From positions 1-37,422 of the forward strand of contig DKSD01000083.1 of the NCBI GenBank assembly GCA_002473165.1: a stretch of 37,422 nucleotides of DNA, in the 5' to 3' direction. Origin of the DNA: Succinatimonas sp. UBA7265. Its GTDB lineage: Bacteria > Pseudomonadota > Gammaproteobacteria > Enterobacterales > Succinivibrionaceae. The translations under genes and the position numbers were made by a program. Shown here in pieces: positions 1 to 8,851 of this stretch. The notes beneath the pieces were generated by a model. That model ran no database searches. It was given only the letters and a program-made list of their open reading frames with translations, and was not told the origin of the DNA. The first letter of the stretch is position 1. Every line of letters starts with the position of its first letter.

Positions 1-54
1 CAGAAAAAGTGACAGAGCCAAATAAAATAAGGTGCAAGCACGAGGAACTGCCAT

Positions 55-1815
55 ATGAAACTCAGATATATTCAGCCGGGGATCGCTTCGCTTTCATCCA
101 TTATGGCGCGCAGGCTTGCCTTTGCCGATAAGACACATTACCTGGAAATTCTTGAGCGCCCTGATTCTCCTGACGTACCGGTTTTTCTGCGCCCCCGACG
201 CTTTGGCAAGACGCTGTTTACCGACATCCTGTTTAATTACTACGACAAAAGCAAAGCCGCTGACTTTGACAAAAACTTTAAGGGCACCTGGATTTACAGC
301 CATCCCACCGAGAATAAAAACTCCTATTACTGCGTGAGGCTGGACTTTTCCTCTGTCACCTCGAATATCTCAGGGATCGCCGGAGGGCTGATCTCAGAGC
401 TTTGCGGAGCTTTCAAGGATTTTACTGACCGCTATCCTGACAAGGGCCTGCCGGGGGATTTTTTTGAAAAGGATCCCGGTGATGATCCGGCAATAGTCAT
501 AAACAAGTTCATCTCCAATTTCCGCAGTCATTCAAAGTCCGGGGAATGGCTGTACTTCATCATCGATGAATACGATCATTTTATCAATGAGGTGCTCTCC
601 AAAGACCGTGAGGCCTTCCGCGATCTGACCTCAACCGAGGAGGGACACAGCGGACTGGTCAAACTTTTCTACACCTGCCTCAAACGCTACAGAGGCCCTG
701 AGAAAGACAAGCCGATTGCAAGGATCTTCATGACCGGAGTTTCGGCGATCTCACTGGATTCCGTGACCTCAGGCTTCAACATCGAAACGGGCATCAGCGC
801 GGACGCCGAGTTCAACGCCATGGCCGGGTTCACCCGTGACGAGCTCTCGCAGATCATCGATGAGACCGTAGATTTCAGCGCTTTAGGCGGCATCACCAAG
901 GATCAGGTGATGGAGGCGTTGAAACAGCGCTGCGGCGGTTACAGGTTCTCAGAGCAGACGGAGGAGGAGATCTTCTGCCCGGGAGCCTGTCTTGAGTTTC
1001 TGGGCGATCTCTTAAGCGACGGCGAGATCCCAAAGGCTTTAAAGGATTTAAACTCGGACATCAAAACCCGCAAGCTCAGGGACATCCTCGGATTAACGGA
1101 TCCTGCCGCCGCCGAGGAGATCAGCGATGCGATCTTCAGGCGCAAGAGCATCGCCTCAGGACAATTGGCCAGTTTTGGCATTGACATGCGCGGTGATGAA
1201 ACCTTTGACCGCACTCAGGCGCTCTCGCAGTTGGTGTACCGCGGCTATCTGACGCGCGAGCCGGAGCGCCCGGACCGCAACTGCGAGTTCGTGTGGTGCC
1301 GCGCCCCGAATGAGGCCTGTTATCAGACTTTCGTGGAATACGAAGCAGAGCGCGTCGGTTTTTCGCGCGCCCGGGGGCTGGATCTCTCAGAAGTCTCGGA
1401 ACGCGGGGATCTCACGCCGCTGCTAAACGAAGTCTCAGCGCGCATCGCCAGGCTTAACCCCTCAGCACAGTCCGCCTTCAACGAGCGCTCCTTGCAGACC
1501 GTCTGCTTTTACACGGCTATGGACGGCAATGACAATGCCTTGCAGCCTGAGCTTCAGTGCGACACGGGAGACGGGGAACATGCCGATCTCTTCATCAGAA
1601 ACCGCACTGAAGGCGGCAGGCAGTACCTGCTGGCGCTCAAATATCTCTCCGATGCCAAAGGCAATGATCAGGCTGTCGCCGCAAAACTTGAGGAGGCCAA
1701 AGCGCAGCTTGAGCGCTACCGCAAAGTGCCAAATTTCAAAGATGTTAAGAACCTCGACTGCTGGACGATCGTCTTTGTGAACGCCGAGCCCAAGGCTGTT
1801 GAAAAGTTAGCCTGA
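55..1815 (+). CDS. AAA-ATPase-like / PD-(D/E)XK nuclease-fold protein, copy 1
   Basis: This 586-residue protein has the two-part architecture of the AAA_ATPase-like (PF09820) plus DUF1703-type nuclease-fold family. The N-terminal half carries the family's P-loop variant RPRRFGKT (about residues 46-53) and a Walker B-like stretch IIDEYDHF (about 169-176). The C-terminal half carries the nuclease-fold core: D511 in HADLFI, then a strand reading LLALKYL. The equivalent strand in the second copy (12103..13866) reads LLELKYL, so the catalytic Glu position is Ala here (codon GCG at 1633-1635) while the Lys is kept (K529). The start is supported by GAGGAA about 8 bases before ATG. The biological role of the family is unknown; it is often present in many copies per genome. 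A bidirectional terminator follows at 1908-1935. Family call is firm; enzymatic activity is doubtful. Confidence 0.88.
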   Translation: MKLRYIQPGIASLSSIMARRLAFADKTHYLEILERPDSPDVPVFLRPRRFGKTLFTDILFNYYDKSKAADFDKNFKGTWIYSHPTENKNSYYCVRLDFSSVTSNISGIAGGLISELCGAFKDFTDRYPDKGLPGDFFEKDPGDDPAIVINKFISNFRSHSKSGEWLYFIIDEYDHFINEVLSKDREAFRDLTSTEEGHSGLVKLFYTCLKRYRGPEKDKPIARIFMTGVSAISLDSVTSGFNIETGISADAEFNAMAGFTRDELSQIIDETVDFSALGGITKDQVMEALKQRCGGYRFSEQTEEEIFCPGACLEFLGDLLSDGEIPKALKDLNSDIKTRKLRDILGLTDPAAAEEISDAIFRRKSIASGQLASFGIDMRGDETFDRTQALSQLVYRGYLTREPERPDRNCEFVWCRAPNEACYQTFVEYEAERVGFSRARGLDLSEVSERGDLTPLLNEVSARIARLNPSAQSAFNERSLQTVCFYTAMDGNDNALQPELQCDTGDGEHADLFIRNRTEGGRQYLLALKYLSDAKGNDQAVAAKLEEAKAQLERYRKVPNFKDVKNLDCWTIVFVNAEPKAVEKLA

Positions 1816-1907
1816 AGGACGATCCGCACAAAAACGCAGGCAGAATAAAAAACTGTACAATATTATCCAAAAAGCCCGCAAACCTCAAAAAGCGCATTGC
1901 ATTGACT

Positions 1908-1935
1908 AAAAAGCCCCGGAAGACCGGGGCTTTTT
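1908..1935. terminator. Bidirectional rho-independent terminator
   Basis: A 12-base arm AAAAAGCCCCGG, a four-base loop AAGA and the complementary arm CCGGGGCTTTTT form a GC-rich hairpin with a T-run on both strands. It lies between the convergent 3' ends of the AAA-ATPase gene (+) and the repeat lipoprotein gene (-) and can serve both. Confidence 0.9.
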
Positions 1936-1949
1936 GCATGGATTAACGC

Positions 1950-2756
1950 TTATTTGCTCTGCTTGCTCTGCTGCTCCTGCTTGAGCTGCCACAGCGGATC
2001 TTTGCTTGCGGGGATCTTGGAGGTCGCGTCGTAGTCAGGCTCGTCAGGCAGCGGCTCCAGGCCGGCGCGCACGCGGGCCTCGTTGAGGCGGTCGCGGGCT
2101 CCGGCGGCGCTGTCGCGCTCGGCCTGCCCGGTCATAAGCTCAGGGTGGAAGCGGAAGCGCGGATCGGAGGAGACGAAGCCTGAAGGGCTGGATTCGGCGG
2201 CGCGGGCGACTTTGTCCTCAAGTTCCTGCTTCTTCTGCTCCGCGGCCCTTTTGGCGGCGGCTTTGGCCTGTTCTTCCTCAGAGGGTGCGGCCTTGACAGG
2301 CTCAGGCTTCTTCTGGCCGGTCATCAGCTCGGGGTGCTCTTTAAAGCGCGGCTCGGCGGAGACAAAGCCCGCGGCGGTCGCCTCGGCAGACGGGGCTGCT
2401 TTGGCTGAGTTCCCGGCGCCGGAGGCTGCGCTCTGCTCTGCGGCCGGGGCTGAGGGCTGCTCAGCGGCGGAAGCCGTATCCTGGGCCGTCCCGGCGCTCT
2501 CAGGGGCGCCTTGCGCGCTCTCCTGCTCCTCGTCGTCGTCATCGCTGCCGAACACGTAGAGGTGTTTCTGCTCTTTTAACTGCACGAACGAGTCGGCCTG
2601 AGAGCCGGTCATGGCCTCAGGGTGCGCTTTAAAGCGCGGATCGGCGGAGACGAAACCGCCGGTGCCGGGGGCTGATGACGAGGTTGAGGTCGAATTGCAG
2701 GCGGCGAGGCTTAAAGAGGCGGCAAGAGAAAGCGCGAGATAGGAAAGGCTGCGCAT
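1950..2756 (-). CDS. Lipoprotein with three DPRF..HPE.MTG repeats
   Basis: This 268-residue predicted lipoprotein has a signal peptide ending in the lipobox LAAC (Cys20), so it should be lipidated and membrane-anchored. The mature part is Ala/Ser/Glu/Gln-rich and probably largely disordered. It holds three copies of an 18-residue motif: GFVSADPRFKAHPEAMTG (34-51), GFVSAEPRFKEHPELMTG (130-147) and GFVSSDPRFRFHPELMTG (193-210). An acidic run SDDDDEE lies at about 71-77. The linkers differ in length and composition, so the short motif is what is conserved. AAGGAAC precedes the ATG. It is the last gene of the rlhA-yoaA-tsaB cluster. In E. coli the lipoprotein gene yeaY sits in the comparable place beside tsaB, but I see no sequence resemblance to Slp-type lipoproteins. 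Function unknown. Confidence 0.85.
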   Translation of the reverse strand: MRSLSYLALSLAASLSLAACNSTSTSSSAPGTGGFVSADPRFKAHPEAMTGSQADSFVQLKEQKHLYVFGSDDDDEEQESAQGAPESAGTAQDTASAAEQPSAPAAEQSAASGAGNSAKAAPSAEATAAGFVSAEPRFKEHPELMTGQKKPEPVKAAPSEEEQAKAAAKRAAEQKKQELEDKVARAAESSPSGFVSSDPRFRFHPELMTGQAERDSAAGARDRLNEARVRAGLEPLPDEPDYDATSKIPASKDPLWQLKQEQQSKQSK

Positions 2757-2795
2757 GGGTGTTCCTTGGTTTTATAAAGTTTATGAGCCTTAGGC

Positions 2796-3128
2796 TTAAG
2801 CGTAGGCTGAAAAAGCGAGCATGGACTCGAGCTCGTCGCGGCGGCCCTGGTTCTGCACGCCGCTGTAGACAGCGGTCTGCGCGGTCGGGGCGCTCAGCGA
2901 GCTTAAGGTGCTCTGCGCCCTGGCATAGGCGCGCTGGTACTCCTCAGGATCCCCCGAGACGCTCTCGCGGGAAGCCTGGGCGCGCTGCGCTGCATCCTGC
3001 CGCTCGCGGGCTTTGGCGGGATCATCTGCTTTGATCCCGTTTTGCTCATCGATGCGGCGGCGGTTGTGCGCGCTCTGAATTACCTGAGCGTAGACACTGC
3101 CTTCAGCTGCCTGGACGCTTACACTCAT
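2796..3128 (-). CDS. Hypothetical protein, 110 residues
   Basis: I do not recognise this 110-residue protein. It has no signal peptide or membrane segment. The middle (about residues 24-75) is highly charged and Ala/Arg/Gln-rich with helical character (KARERQDAAQRAQASRES). The ends are enriched in Ser, Val and Tyr. It lies 34 bases after tsaB and 39 bases before the repeat lipoprotein, on the same strand, so it is probably co-transcribed. No good Shine-Dalgarno precedes the ATG; instead an AT-rich stretch with TATAGT-like boxes sits directly upstream, so a separate near-leaderless transcript is possible. Codon use matches its neighbours. Confidence 0.6.
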   Translation of the reverse strand: MSVSVQAAEGSVYAQVIQSAHNRRRIDEQNGIKADDPAKARERQDAAQRAQASRESVSGDPEEYQRAYARAQSTLSSLSAPTAQTAVYSGVQNQGRRDELESMLAFSAYA

Positions 3129-3162
3129 AAACTATACTATATTCACCAAAAAATTGCGCTTT

Positions 3163-3864
3163 TTATTTTTTCGCGCGGTGCTGTTCGGGGATCTTTTTCC
3201 AGGTGACCTCATCGCGCACATACAGAGGCAGCGCCTCCGCGGCATCGACGGTCTTGCCCTCACGGAACAGTTCCGCACCTAATTTTACTATAAATTCACC
3301 GTCGGGAAATTGCGAGCGCTTGATGATGTTTCTGTTAAGCCCCGCACGATATAAGAGATCGATCCCGGTGCCGCCGCCGTACGCCCCGTGCGCCCCCAGC
3401 GCCCGGCACACGGCCAGCACCGCGGCCTCAGGCTTTAAAACCGCAGGCTCCAAAAGCGCCTTGGGATAGGCGCCGGTCTTGTCGTAGACGGCGACATAGA
3501 CCTCGCCCATGCGCGCGTCGATAGCCGTCACGGCATAGCGCTCGTCCGTGCCGTACAAAGCCTGCATGCCCAAAGCCTCAAGCGAGACGACGCCCGCGCA
3601 TTTAAGCTTTAAGGCAAGCGCCAGCCCCTGGGCTGTCGAGGCGGCAATGCGCACGCCGGTAAACGAGCCCGGGCCGCGGCCGTAGACGATCCCGTCAAGA
3701 TCCTGCTTTTCCAATCCCGCCTGCGCGAGCACCTTGTCGCACATCGGCAAAATGAGCTCGGCGTGCTTTTGCGGAGCCTCCTCGTTGATGCTGAAGACCT
3801 CATTGCCGCACAGCACGGCGGCCGAGCAGTTCTCGGTGGATGTTTCAACGGCTAGCAGATTCAT
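3163..3864 (-). CDS. tsaB: tRNA threonylcarbamoyladenosine biosynthesis protein TsaB
   Basis: TsaB (formerly YeaZ) is the scaffold partner of TsaD in the cytoplasmic TsaB-TsaD-TsaE complex that makes the t6A37 modification of ANN-decoding tRNAs. The 233-residue length is normal. The N-terminus has the ASKHA-fold signature (LLAVETSTENCSAAV), followed by KHAELILPM and the diagnostic GRGPGSFTGVRIA segment at about residues 62-74. AAGGAG precedes the ATG. It lies 52 bases downstream of yoaA. The yoaA-tsaB-lipoprotein order resembles the E. coli yoaA-tsaB-yeaY neighbourhood. Assignment is secure. Confidence 0.95.
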   Translation of the reverse strand: MNLLAVETSTENCSAAVLCGNEVFSINEEAPQKHAELILPMCDKVLAQAGLEKQDLDGIVYGRGPGSFTGVRIAASTAQGLALALKLKCAGVVSLEALGMQALYGTDERYAVTAIDARMGEVYVAVYDKTGAYPKALLEPAVLKPEAAVLAVCRALGAHGAYGGGTGIDLLYRAGLNRNIIKRSQFPDGEFIVKLGAELFREGKTVDAAEALPLYVRDEVTWKKIPEQHRAKK

Positions 3865-3916
3865 GGCGCTCTCCTTTGCGCCGCGCCCTCGCGCGGCTTT
3901 TCGGCTGACGGTTTTG

Positions 3917-6187
3917 TCATTTGGGATCTTTGCTTATCTCTTTCATGAAGTCCGCAAGCTCCGTCACGCTCTTGCAAATTCTGACCTTGGGCAGCGATCC
4001 CATAAAGATCTTGCCGTAGCCTTTCGTCACGACGCGCGGATCGCAGATCACCAAAGCCCCGCGATCCGTCTCATGGCGGATAAGCCGCCCTACGCCCTGG
4101 CGCAGCTCGATGACGGCCTCAGGCACGGAGATCTCCATAAAGTGGCTGCGCTTGCCGTGGCGGCTGTCGCAGAGATCGCAGCGCGCCTTGTAGATGGGAT
4201 CGCCCGGCGCCGTAAACGGCAGCTTGTCGATTACCACCAAAGAAAGCGCCCGCCCCTGCACGTCCACGCCGGCCCAGAAAGACGAGGTGCCCGCAAGGAT
4301 CGCCTTACCGTTCTCGCGAAACAGGCGCAAAAGCGTGTTGTTCGAGCGCCCGCTGTTCTGGCTTAACACCAGGCGCGAGGGGAAGGTTTTCTTCAGCGCC
4401 TCGGCCGCGGCGGCAAGCGCCGCGTTTGAGGTTGTCAGAAAGAACACGCCCCCTGAGGTCGCGTCTATGAGCTCTTTTAGCATGGCGATGATGCGCGCCT
4501 CGCGCCCTTGCTCCTGCGCAGGCGGGAAGGACTCTGAGACAAAGAGGGCGGCATGGTGCGGGTAGTCAAAGCAGCTTTCCACGGTGAGCTCTTTTACGCT
4601 CTGTGAATTCGCGCCGATGTCATTGCGGAACTTGCCGAATTTGCCCGCGACCGAGAGCGTTGCCGACGTCATCACCACGCCGGCGCGGTGCTCCTCGCAG
4701 CGCCTTAAGAACGCGCCGAAATAAGGCCCGATCTCCAGCGGAGTGCGGCGCAGCGAAAAGCCGTGGCGCGAGATGCTCACCGAGCCTACGTAGCGCCCGG
4801 CATTCTCGTCTTTCTCATCGTCGATGTGCATAAGCGCGGTCAGCGCGCCGCGCATGTCGTCGGCCGTCTGGCGCAGCGACTTGAAGAGATCCTCGTCGGC
4901 CTCCTCGTTGTTTAGCAAAAAGCGCGACACGGCGGCGAGCCGCTGCCAGCACTCGGCCATGGCGTCGCGGAAAGGCTGCGAGGGTTTCTGATATTTTTTG
5001 CCCTGCGGATCGCCTTCCTCATAGTCGTCATAGCGGTAGAAGAGGAAGTTGCGGTTGGAGATCCCGCCTTTGTCGCGCAGGTAGTCGTTTAATCTGGCGA
5101 ACGCGTCGAGAATGCGGTCTTTGCCGAGTTTGAGATCAGACTGCGCGCCGAGCTTTTCGCTGCGCACCGTCTCCTCAAGGCTCTCGCAGTAGCGCCGCAC
5201 CTGGCGCCACGAGACTTCCTGGCCCAAATGGCTGCGCCCGTTCTCGGCAAGCTCGTGGGCCTCGTCCAAGATCAGCACCTGGTATTTGGGCAGGAGGATG
5301 CACGGGGTGCCGGCATCGAAATTGTCCTCGATTTGCAGATCGGAGAAAAACAGCGCGTGGTTGATGACGACGACCTTGCAGCGCGCGGCCTTCTGCCGCG
5401 CCAGCAGCGCGTAGCAGGCGGCCTGGTGCGGGCATTTGCGCCCGGTGCAGAGGTTGCGATCGCAGCCAAAAGCCGTGAGCGCCGCCTTTGGGAAGCCTGA
5501 GTCAAGCTCGCAGAAGCGGCAGTCCTCGTCGCTGCGCTCGACCTGCTTGCGGCACTTTACCTCGTAGGCCTTAAGCTTCTGGAACAGCCCCGGGGTGATT
5601 TTGCCTGAGAGCTCTTCTTCGTCCTCGCGATCCTCGGGATCCTCAAAGCCCAGAGCGTTGCCCTGTTTGATCTTTTGCTCGTAATCGGCAAAACGCCTGA
5701 TGCACAGGTAATTGGAAAAGCCCTTTAAGGCCATGTAGGCGCGCGGCAGCTTTAAAAGCTCGAAGATCCTCGGCAGATCTTTTGTCAGCAGCTGATCCTG
5801 CAGCGCTTTGGAGGCCGTGGAGATCACGACGGTCCTGCCTGAGAGCAGCGCCGGCACCAGGTAGGCAAAGGTCTTGCCCGTGCCCGTGCCCGCCTCGGCG
5901 ATGAGCAGCGTGCCTGCCTTGATGGCCTCGGAAGCGGCCTGGGCGAGCTTCACCTGCCCTTCGCGGGGCACGAAGCCCGGGATCAGCTTTTCAAAGCGCC
6001 CGCCTTTGCCTAAAAAGGTCTCCGGGGTGTCGGCGTCCGTAAAGCGCGGGCCGCCTGCAGCCATCTCAAAGGCCTGCGCGTCGCGCTCGGCCTCGGTTTC
6101 CTCAAAATCGCGCTGCGCGCTCTCGTATGCCGCAGCCGGGGCTTTTGGAGCGTTGCGCCCTGCCTTGTGGTTGTTCTCAGCGCCCAT
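3917..6187 (-). CDS. yoaA: DinG-family iron-sulfur DNA helicase YoaA
   Basis: This is an XPD/DinG-type superfamily 2 helicase of about 756 residues, expected to unwind DNA 5' to 3' during repair. Visible motifs are Walker A GTGTGKT (about 100-106), DEAH (about 308-311) and motif VI QGVGRLIRHETDRG near the C-terminus. Four cysteines fit the [4Fe-4S] ligands of the family: NYLC (about 162), then C-X4-C-X5-C (about 247, 252, 258). The reading frame stays open upstream to a TTG at 6205. I chose the ATG at 6187 because GGAG lies 8 bases before it. That start overlaps the end of rlhA by 11 bases, implying translational coupling. YoaA and DinG are paralogues; the position next to tsaB favours YoaA. 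Confidence 0.9.
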   Translation of the reverse strand: MGAENNHKAGRNAPKAPAAAYESAQRDFEETEAERDAQAFEMAAGGPRFTDADTPETFLGKGGRFEKLIPGFVPREGQVKLAQAASEAIKAGTLLIAEAGTGTGKTFAYLVPALLSGRTVVISTASKALQDQLLTKDLPRIFELLKLPRAYMALKGFSNYLCIRRFADYEQKIKQGNALGFEDPEDREDEEELSGKITPGLFQKLKAYEVKCRKQVERSDEDCRFCELDSGFPKAALTAFGCDRNLCTGRKCPHQAACYALLARQKAARCKVVVINHALFFSDLQIEDNFDAGTPCILLPKYQVLILDEAHELAENGRSHLGQEVSWRQVRRYCESLEETVRSEKLGAQSDLKLGKDRILDAFARLNDYLRDKGGISNRNFLFYRYDDYEEGDPQGKKYQKPSQPFRDAMAECWQRLAAVSRFLLNNEEADEDLFKSLRQTADDMRGALTALMHIDDEKDENAGRYVGSVSISRHGFSLRRTPLEIGPYFGAFLRRCEEHRAGVVMTSATLSVAGKFGKFRNDIGANSQSVKELTVESCFDYPHHAALFVSESFPPAQEQGREARIIAMLKELIDATSGGVFFLTTSNAALAAAAEALKKTFPSRLVLSQNSGRSNNTLLRLFRENGKAILAGTSSFWAGVDVQGRALSLVVIDKLPFTAPGDPIYKARCDLCDSRHGKRSHFMEISVPEAVIELRQGVGRLIRHETDRGALVICDPRVVTKGYGKIFMGSLPKVRICKSVTELADFMKEISKDPK

Positions 6188-8030
6188 GCGGGATCTCCGG
6201 TACAAGGTGCATGCGGCAGCGCGCGCTGTCGCAGATCACGCGGAAGCTTTTGCCTCCCAGAAAAAGTTCATAGCCTGAAACCTGCCCGCCATCTTTCTTG
6301 CACTGGCCGTAAGCCTTGATAAGGCAGTGGCGGCAGGTCATGGCAGAGCGCGCGATGAGCGCCGGGGGCTCGGTTTTAAGCGCGCCCGCTTCCTCCCAAA
6401 AGCGCCGGCACTGAGCGCTCTTTATAAGGCGCGGATCGGTATAGGGCTCGGGGTATTGCGGGAGCGCCTCAGGGCGCTGCCAGCGCCCGGTAGCGCGGCA
6501 TGCCTGGACCTTATCCAAAAGATCTCCGCAGGTTGACTTGCGCAGGTTGTTTAAAAACGACGCGGGCACGGTAAGCCGCGCCTCATCCCCGGTGATCCGC
6601 ACATTTTTCATCGCAAAGTGCGCGTCAAAGTGCTTCATGAGGATCGCGCGGATTTTCTCAGGCGCAAGCGCCCGGCCCTCAGGATCAAATACGTAAGCGC
6701 AGGAGGCGCGGCCCTCGCGCCCGAGGCCGTCGCGCACCGTATAGCAAAGGGTGCCCTCTTTGATCTCAAGCTCTCCCTCATGCTCCATGACGCGGCTGAC
6801 AGCTCCCGGGGCTGAGAGATCGCGCTCAAAGGCCGCATCATAGTTGCGCCTGAGCACCGTCCCGGGGGCGGCAGCGATGCGCCCGCGCACGCTTAAAACC
6901 TGCGCTGCGCCTTCTGCGCGCACGCTGTTGGCGCGAAAACCCTGAAGTTCTCCGCCTTTTACAAAGGTAAAACCGTCGCCGTTTGCCAGCGTCACGCCTT
7001 TTAACGCGCGGCAGGCGATCTCAGTCAGCCCCCGGCTCTGGCGCACCGAGATCACTTTGCAAGTCTCCGGGCCTTCAAATTTAGGCGTGATTGGATTTAT
7101 GAGATCCCGGTTGTCACCGTGCAGCATGGCATCGGTGAAGCCGCGGTTGAAGGTGCGGCGCTCATCCGGGGTGAAACCGCAGCTTAGCGTGCCTTTTGCA
7201 AGAGCGCAAAAGCGCCCGCCTGAGGCCGCGATCACCTCATCTAAAAGAGTGCGCATCCTCGCGGTGACGTTTGCGACATAGGAGGCGTCTTTTAAACGCC
7301 CCTCAATCTTAAAGCAGGTGACGCCCGCCTCGGCCAGGGCTTTGAGATCGGATCCGGCCCAGTTGTCTTTCATCGAGAGCAGGCAGCCTGAGGCGATCGC
7401 CTCTCCGCCGCGCCTGAGCTCCATGGGCAGGCGGCAGATCTGGGCGCACTCGCCGCGGTTGGCGCTGCGAGCAGTGAGCTGCTCTGAGATATAGCAGATC
7501 CCGCTCTCCCCGCAGCACAAGGCGCCGGCGATAAAGGCCTCCAGGCGGATCCCGGGCACGGCCTTATGGAAGGCGAGGATCTCCTCGATGCTGAGCTCGC
7601 GCGGCAGCACGGCCTGCGCCATGCCCAGATCTTTCCAGAACCTGAGGCGCTCAGGCGTGGCGATGTCGCACTGCGTTGAGGCGTGCAGCTCGAGGCCTTC
7701 AGGGAAATTTAAGCTCAACAGCGCGGGATCCTGGATGATGAGCGCGTCGGCGCCGCACTCGCCGTAAGCGCTGATGAGCTTTTGCGCCTCCGGGAGCTCC
7801 TCGTCTTTTAGAAGCGTGTTGAGCGTGACATGCACCCGCGCCCCGAAACGGTGAGCGAAGGCGCAGAGCGTCTTGAGATCCTCAAGGCTGTTGCCGGCGC
7901 TGTGGCGGGCGCCAAAGGCCGGCCCGCCGATGAACACGGCGTCGGCCCCGGCCTCGATGGCGCGGATCCCGGTCTTCAGATCGCGCGCCGGGGCGAGCAG
8001 CTCAAGGGGCAGCGGCTCATTCAATGGCAA
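6177..8030 (-). CDS. rlhA: U32-family 23S rRNA C2501 hydroxylase, RlhA-like
   Basis: This 617-residue U32 (collagenase-like peptidase) family protein is close in size to E. coli RlhA, about 650 residues, which hydroxylates C2501 of 23S rRNA. The N-terminal barrel begins LELLAPARDLKTGIRAIEAG and contains the DALIIQDPALL and ELHASTQ segments typical of U32. Cysteines C172/C173, C179, C195 and C199 form the conserved cluster that binds Fe-S in characterised U32 proteins. The long C-terminal extension after about residue 400 matches the larger RlhA type rather than short UbiU/UbiV or YegQ types. The start is probably TTG at 8030, with AGGGCGG just upstream, overlapping the SIMPL gene by 14 bases. 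A different U32 subgroup remains possible. Confidence 0.8.
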   Translation of the reverse strand: MPLNEPLPLELLAPARDLKTGIRAIEAGADAVFIGGPAFGARHSAGNSLEDLKTLCAFAHRFGARVHVTLNTLLKDEELPEAQKLISAYGECGADALIIQDPALLSLNFPEGLELHASTQCDIATPERLRFWKDLGMAQAVLPRELSIEEILAFHKAVPGIRLEAFIAGALCCGESGICYISEQLTARSANRGECAQICRLPMELRRGGEAIASGCLLSMKDNWAGSDLKALAEAGVTCFKIEGRLKDASYVANVTARMRTLLDEVIAASGGRFCALAKGTLSCGFTPDERRTFNRGFTDAMLHGDNRDLINPITPKFEGPETCKVISVRQSRGLTEIACRALKGVTLANGDGFTFVKGGELQGFRANSVRAEGAAQVLSVRGRIAAAPGTVLRRNYDAAFERDLSAPGAVSRVMEHEGELEIKEGTLCYTVRDGLGREGRASCAYVFDPEGRALAPEKIRAILMKHFDAHFAMKNVRITGDEARLTVPASFLNNLRKSTCGDLLDKVQACRATGRWQRPEALPQYPEPYTDPRLIKSAQCRRFWEEAGALKTEPPALIARSAMTCRHCLIKAYGQCKKDGGQVSGYELFLGGKSFRVICDSARCRMHLVPEIPHGR

Positions 8031-8751
8031 ACACCGCCCTAACGCCGGAACGGATGACGATCTTGTCAGGGCTGTACTCGCTGCGCGGCTGTGGGGCGGC
8101 CGCCTCTGGAGCCACGGCCGCGGCGTTGACGCTCATGAGCCGGTAAACCGGGCGGATGTGATCGTTCTGGCGCTCAAAGTTCAAAGAACAGGGTTTTAAG
8201 AGCTTGACCCCGAAGCCTTCTGAGAGGCGCTGCGCCTGGGCACGGGCATCGGCGATCGCCTTTTCATCAGCCTGGGCGCGCGCCTTTGACTCGTCTTTAA
8301 GCCCGTACTCAAAGCCTTCGACGGAATTGACGCCGTTCTTCACGGCCTCATCGGAGATGAGCGAGATCTTCGAGAAATCCGCGGTTTTGACGGTCAGCGA
8401 GCGCCGCGCCTCGTAGCCTTGGAGCACCTGCTTCTTCTGCTTCTCGTCATACTCGTACACCGGCTCCACGGTCACCGATCCGGCGATCACGTCTTCCTTT
8501 TTGATGTCCATGGCCTTTAAGGCTTTCTGGAAGGCGCCGGTGTGCTCCTCGCATTTGGCGTAGGCGTCCTTGACGTTCTTTTCCTTGGAGATCACGGAGA
8601 AATTCAGCCGGGCCTCGTCGGGCATGATCTCGACGCTGCCGCTGCCGTAGATGTCCATGCGGCCGTTTAACTGCGAGCAGTCGCCGTCGGCCTGGGCCTG
8701 AAATGAAACCGCGCAGAAGGCGGCTGCGATCACGGATAAGACTTTGCGCAT
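8017..8751 (-). CDS. SIMPL (DUF541) domain periplasmic protein
   Basis: This 244-residue exported protein has a clear Sec signal peptide (MRKVLSVIAAAFCAVSFQAQ) and then a SIMPL/DUF541 domain. The domain shows the characteristic GSGSVEIMPDEARLNFSV opening and the YEARRSLTVKTADFSKIS middle. Family members are oligomeric periplasmic or surface proteins of unclear function, linked in E. coli (YggE) to oxidative stress. The frame is open up to a TTG at 8772, but the ATG at 8751 has GTGAGG 6 bases upstream and gives a perfect signal peptide. It is the first gene of the six-gene minus-strand cluster. Why it is coupled to rlhA is not apparent. Confidence 0.85.
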   Translation of the reverse strand: MRKVLSVIAAAFCAVSFQAQADGDCSQLNGRMDIYGSGSVEIMPDEARLNFSVISKEKNVKDAYAKCEEHTGAFQKALKAMDIKKEDVIAGSVTVEPVYEYDEKQKKQVLQGYEARRSLTVKTADFSKISLISDEAVKNGVNSVEGFEYGLKDESKARAQADEKAIADARAQAQRLSEGFGVKLLKPCSLNFERQNDHIRPVYRLMSVNAAAVAPEAAAPQPRSEYSPDKIVIRSGVRAVFAIE

Positions 8752-8784
8752 GATTGCCTCACGTATTGCCAAAACAGGTTTTCT

Positions 8785-8806
8785 GCCCTGTTTTTACGAA
8801 CAGGGC
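8785..8806 (-). other. Hairpin between dhaM and the SIMPL gene
   Basis: Eight-base arms GCCCTGTT and AACAGGGC enclose a six-base loop in the 100-base gap after dhaM. No T-run follows on the minus strand, so it is not a classical terminator. It may be a weak terminator or an RNA-stabilising 3' hairpin for dhaM. Confidence 0.4.
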
Positions 8807-8851
8807 CGCCGGCATCGACAGATGGCGGCGGCCCGGATCGCGGTTTATGGA

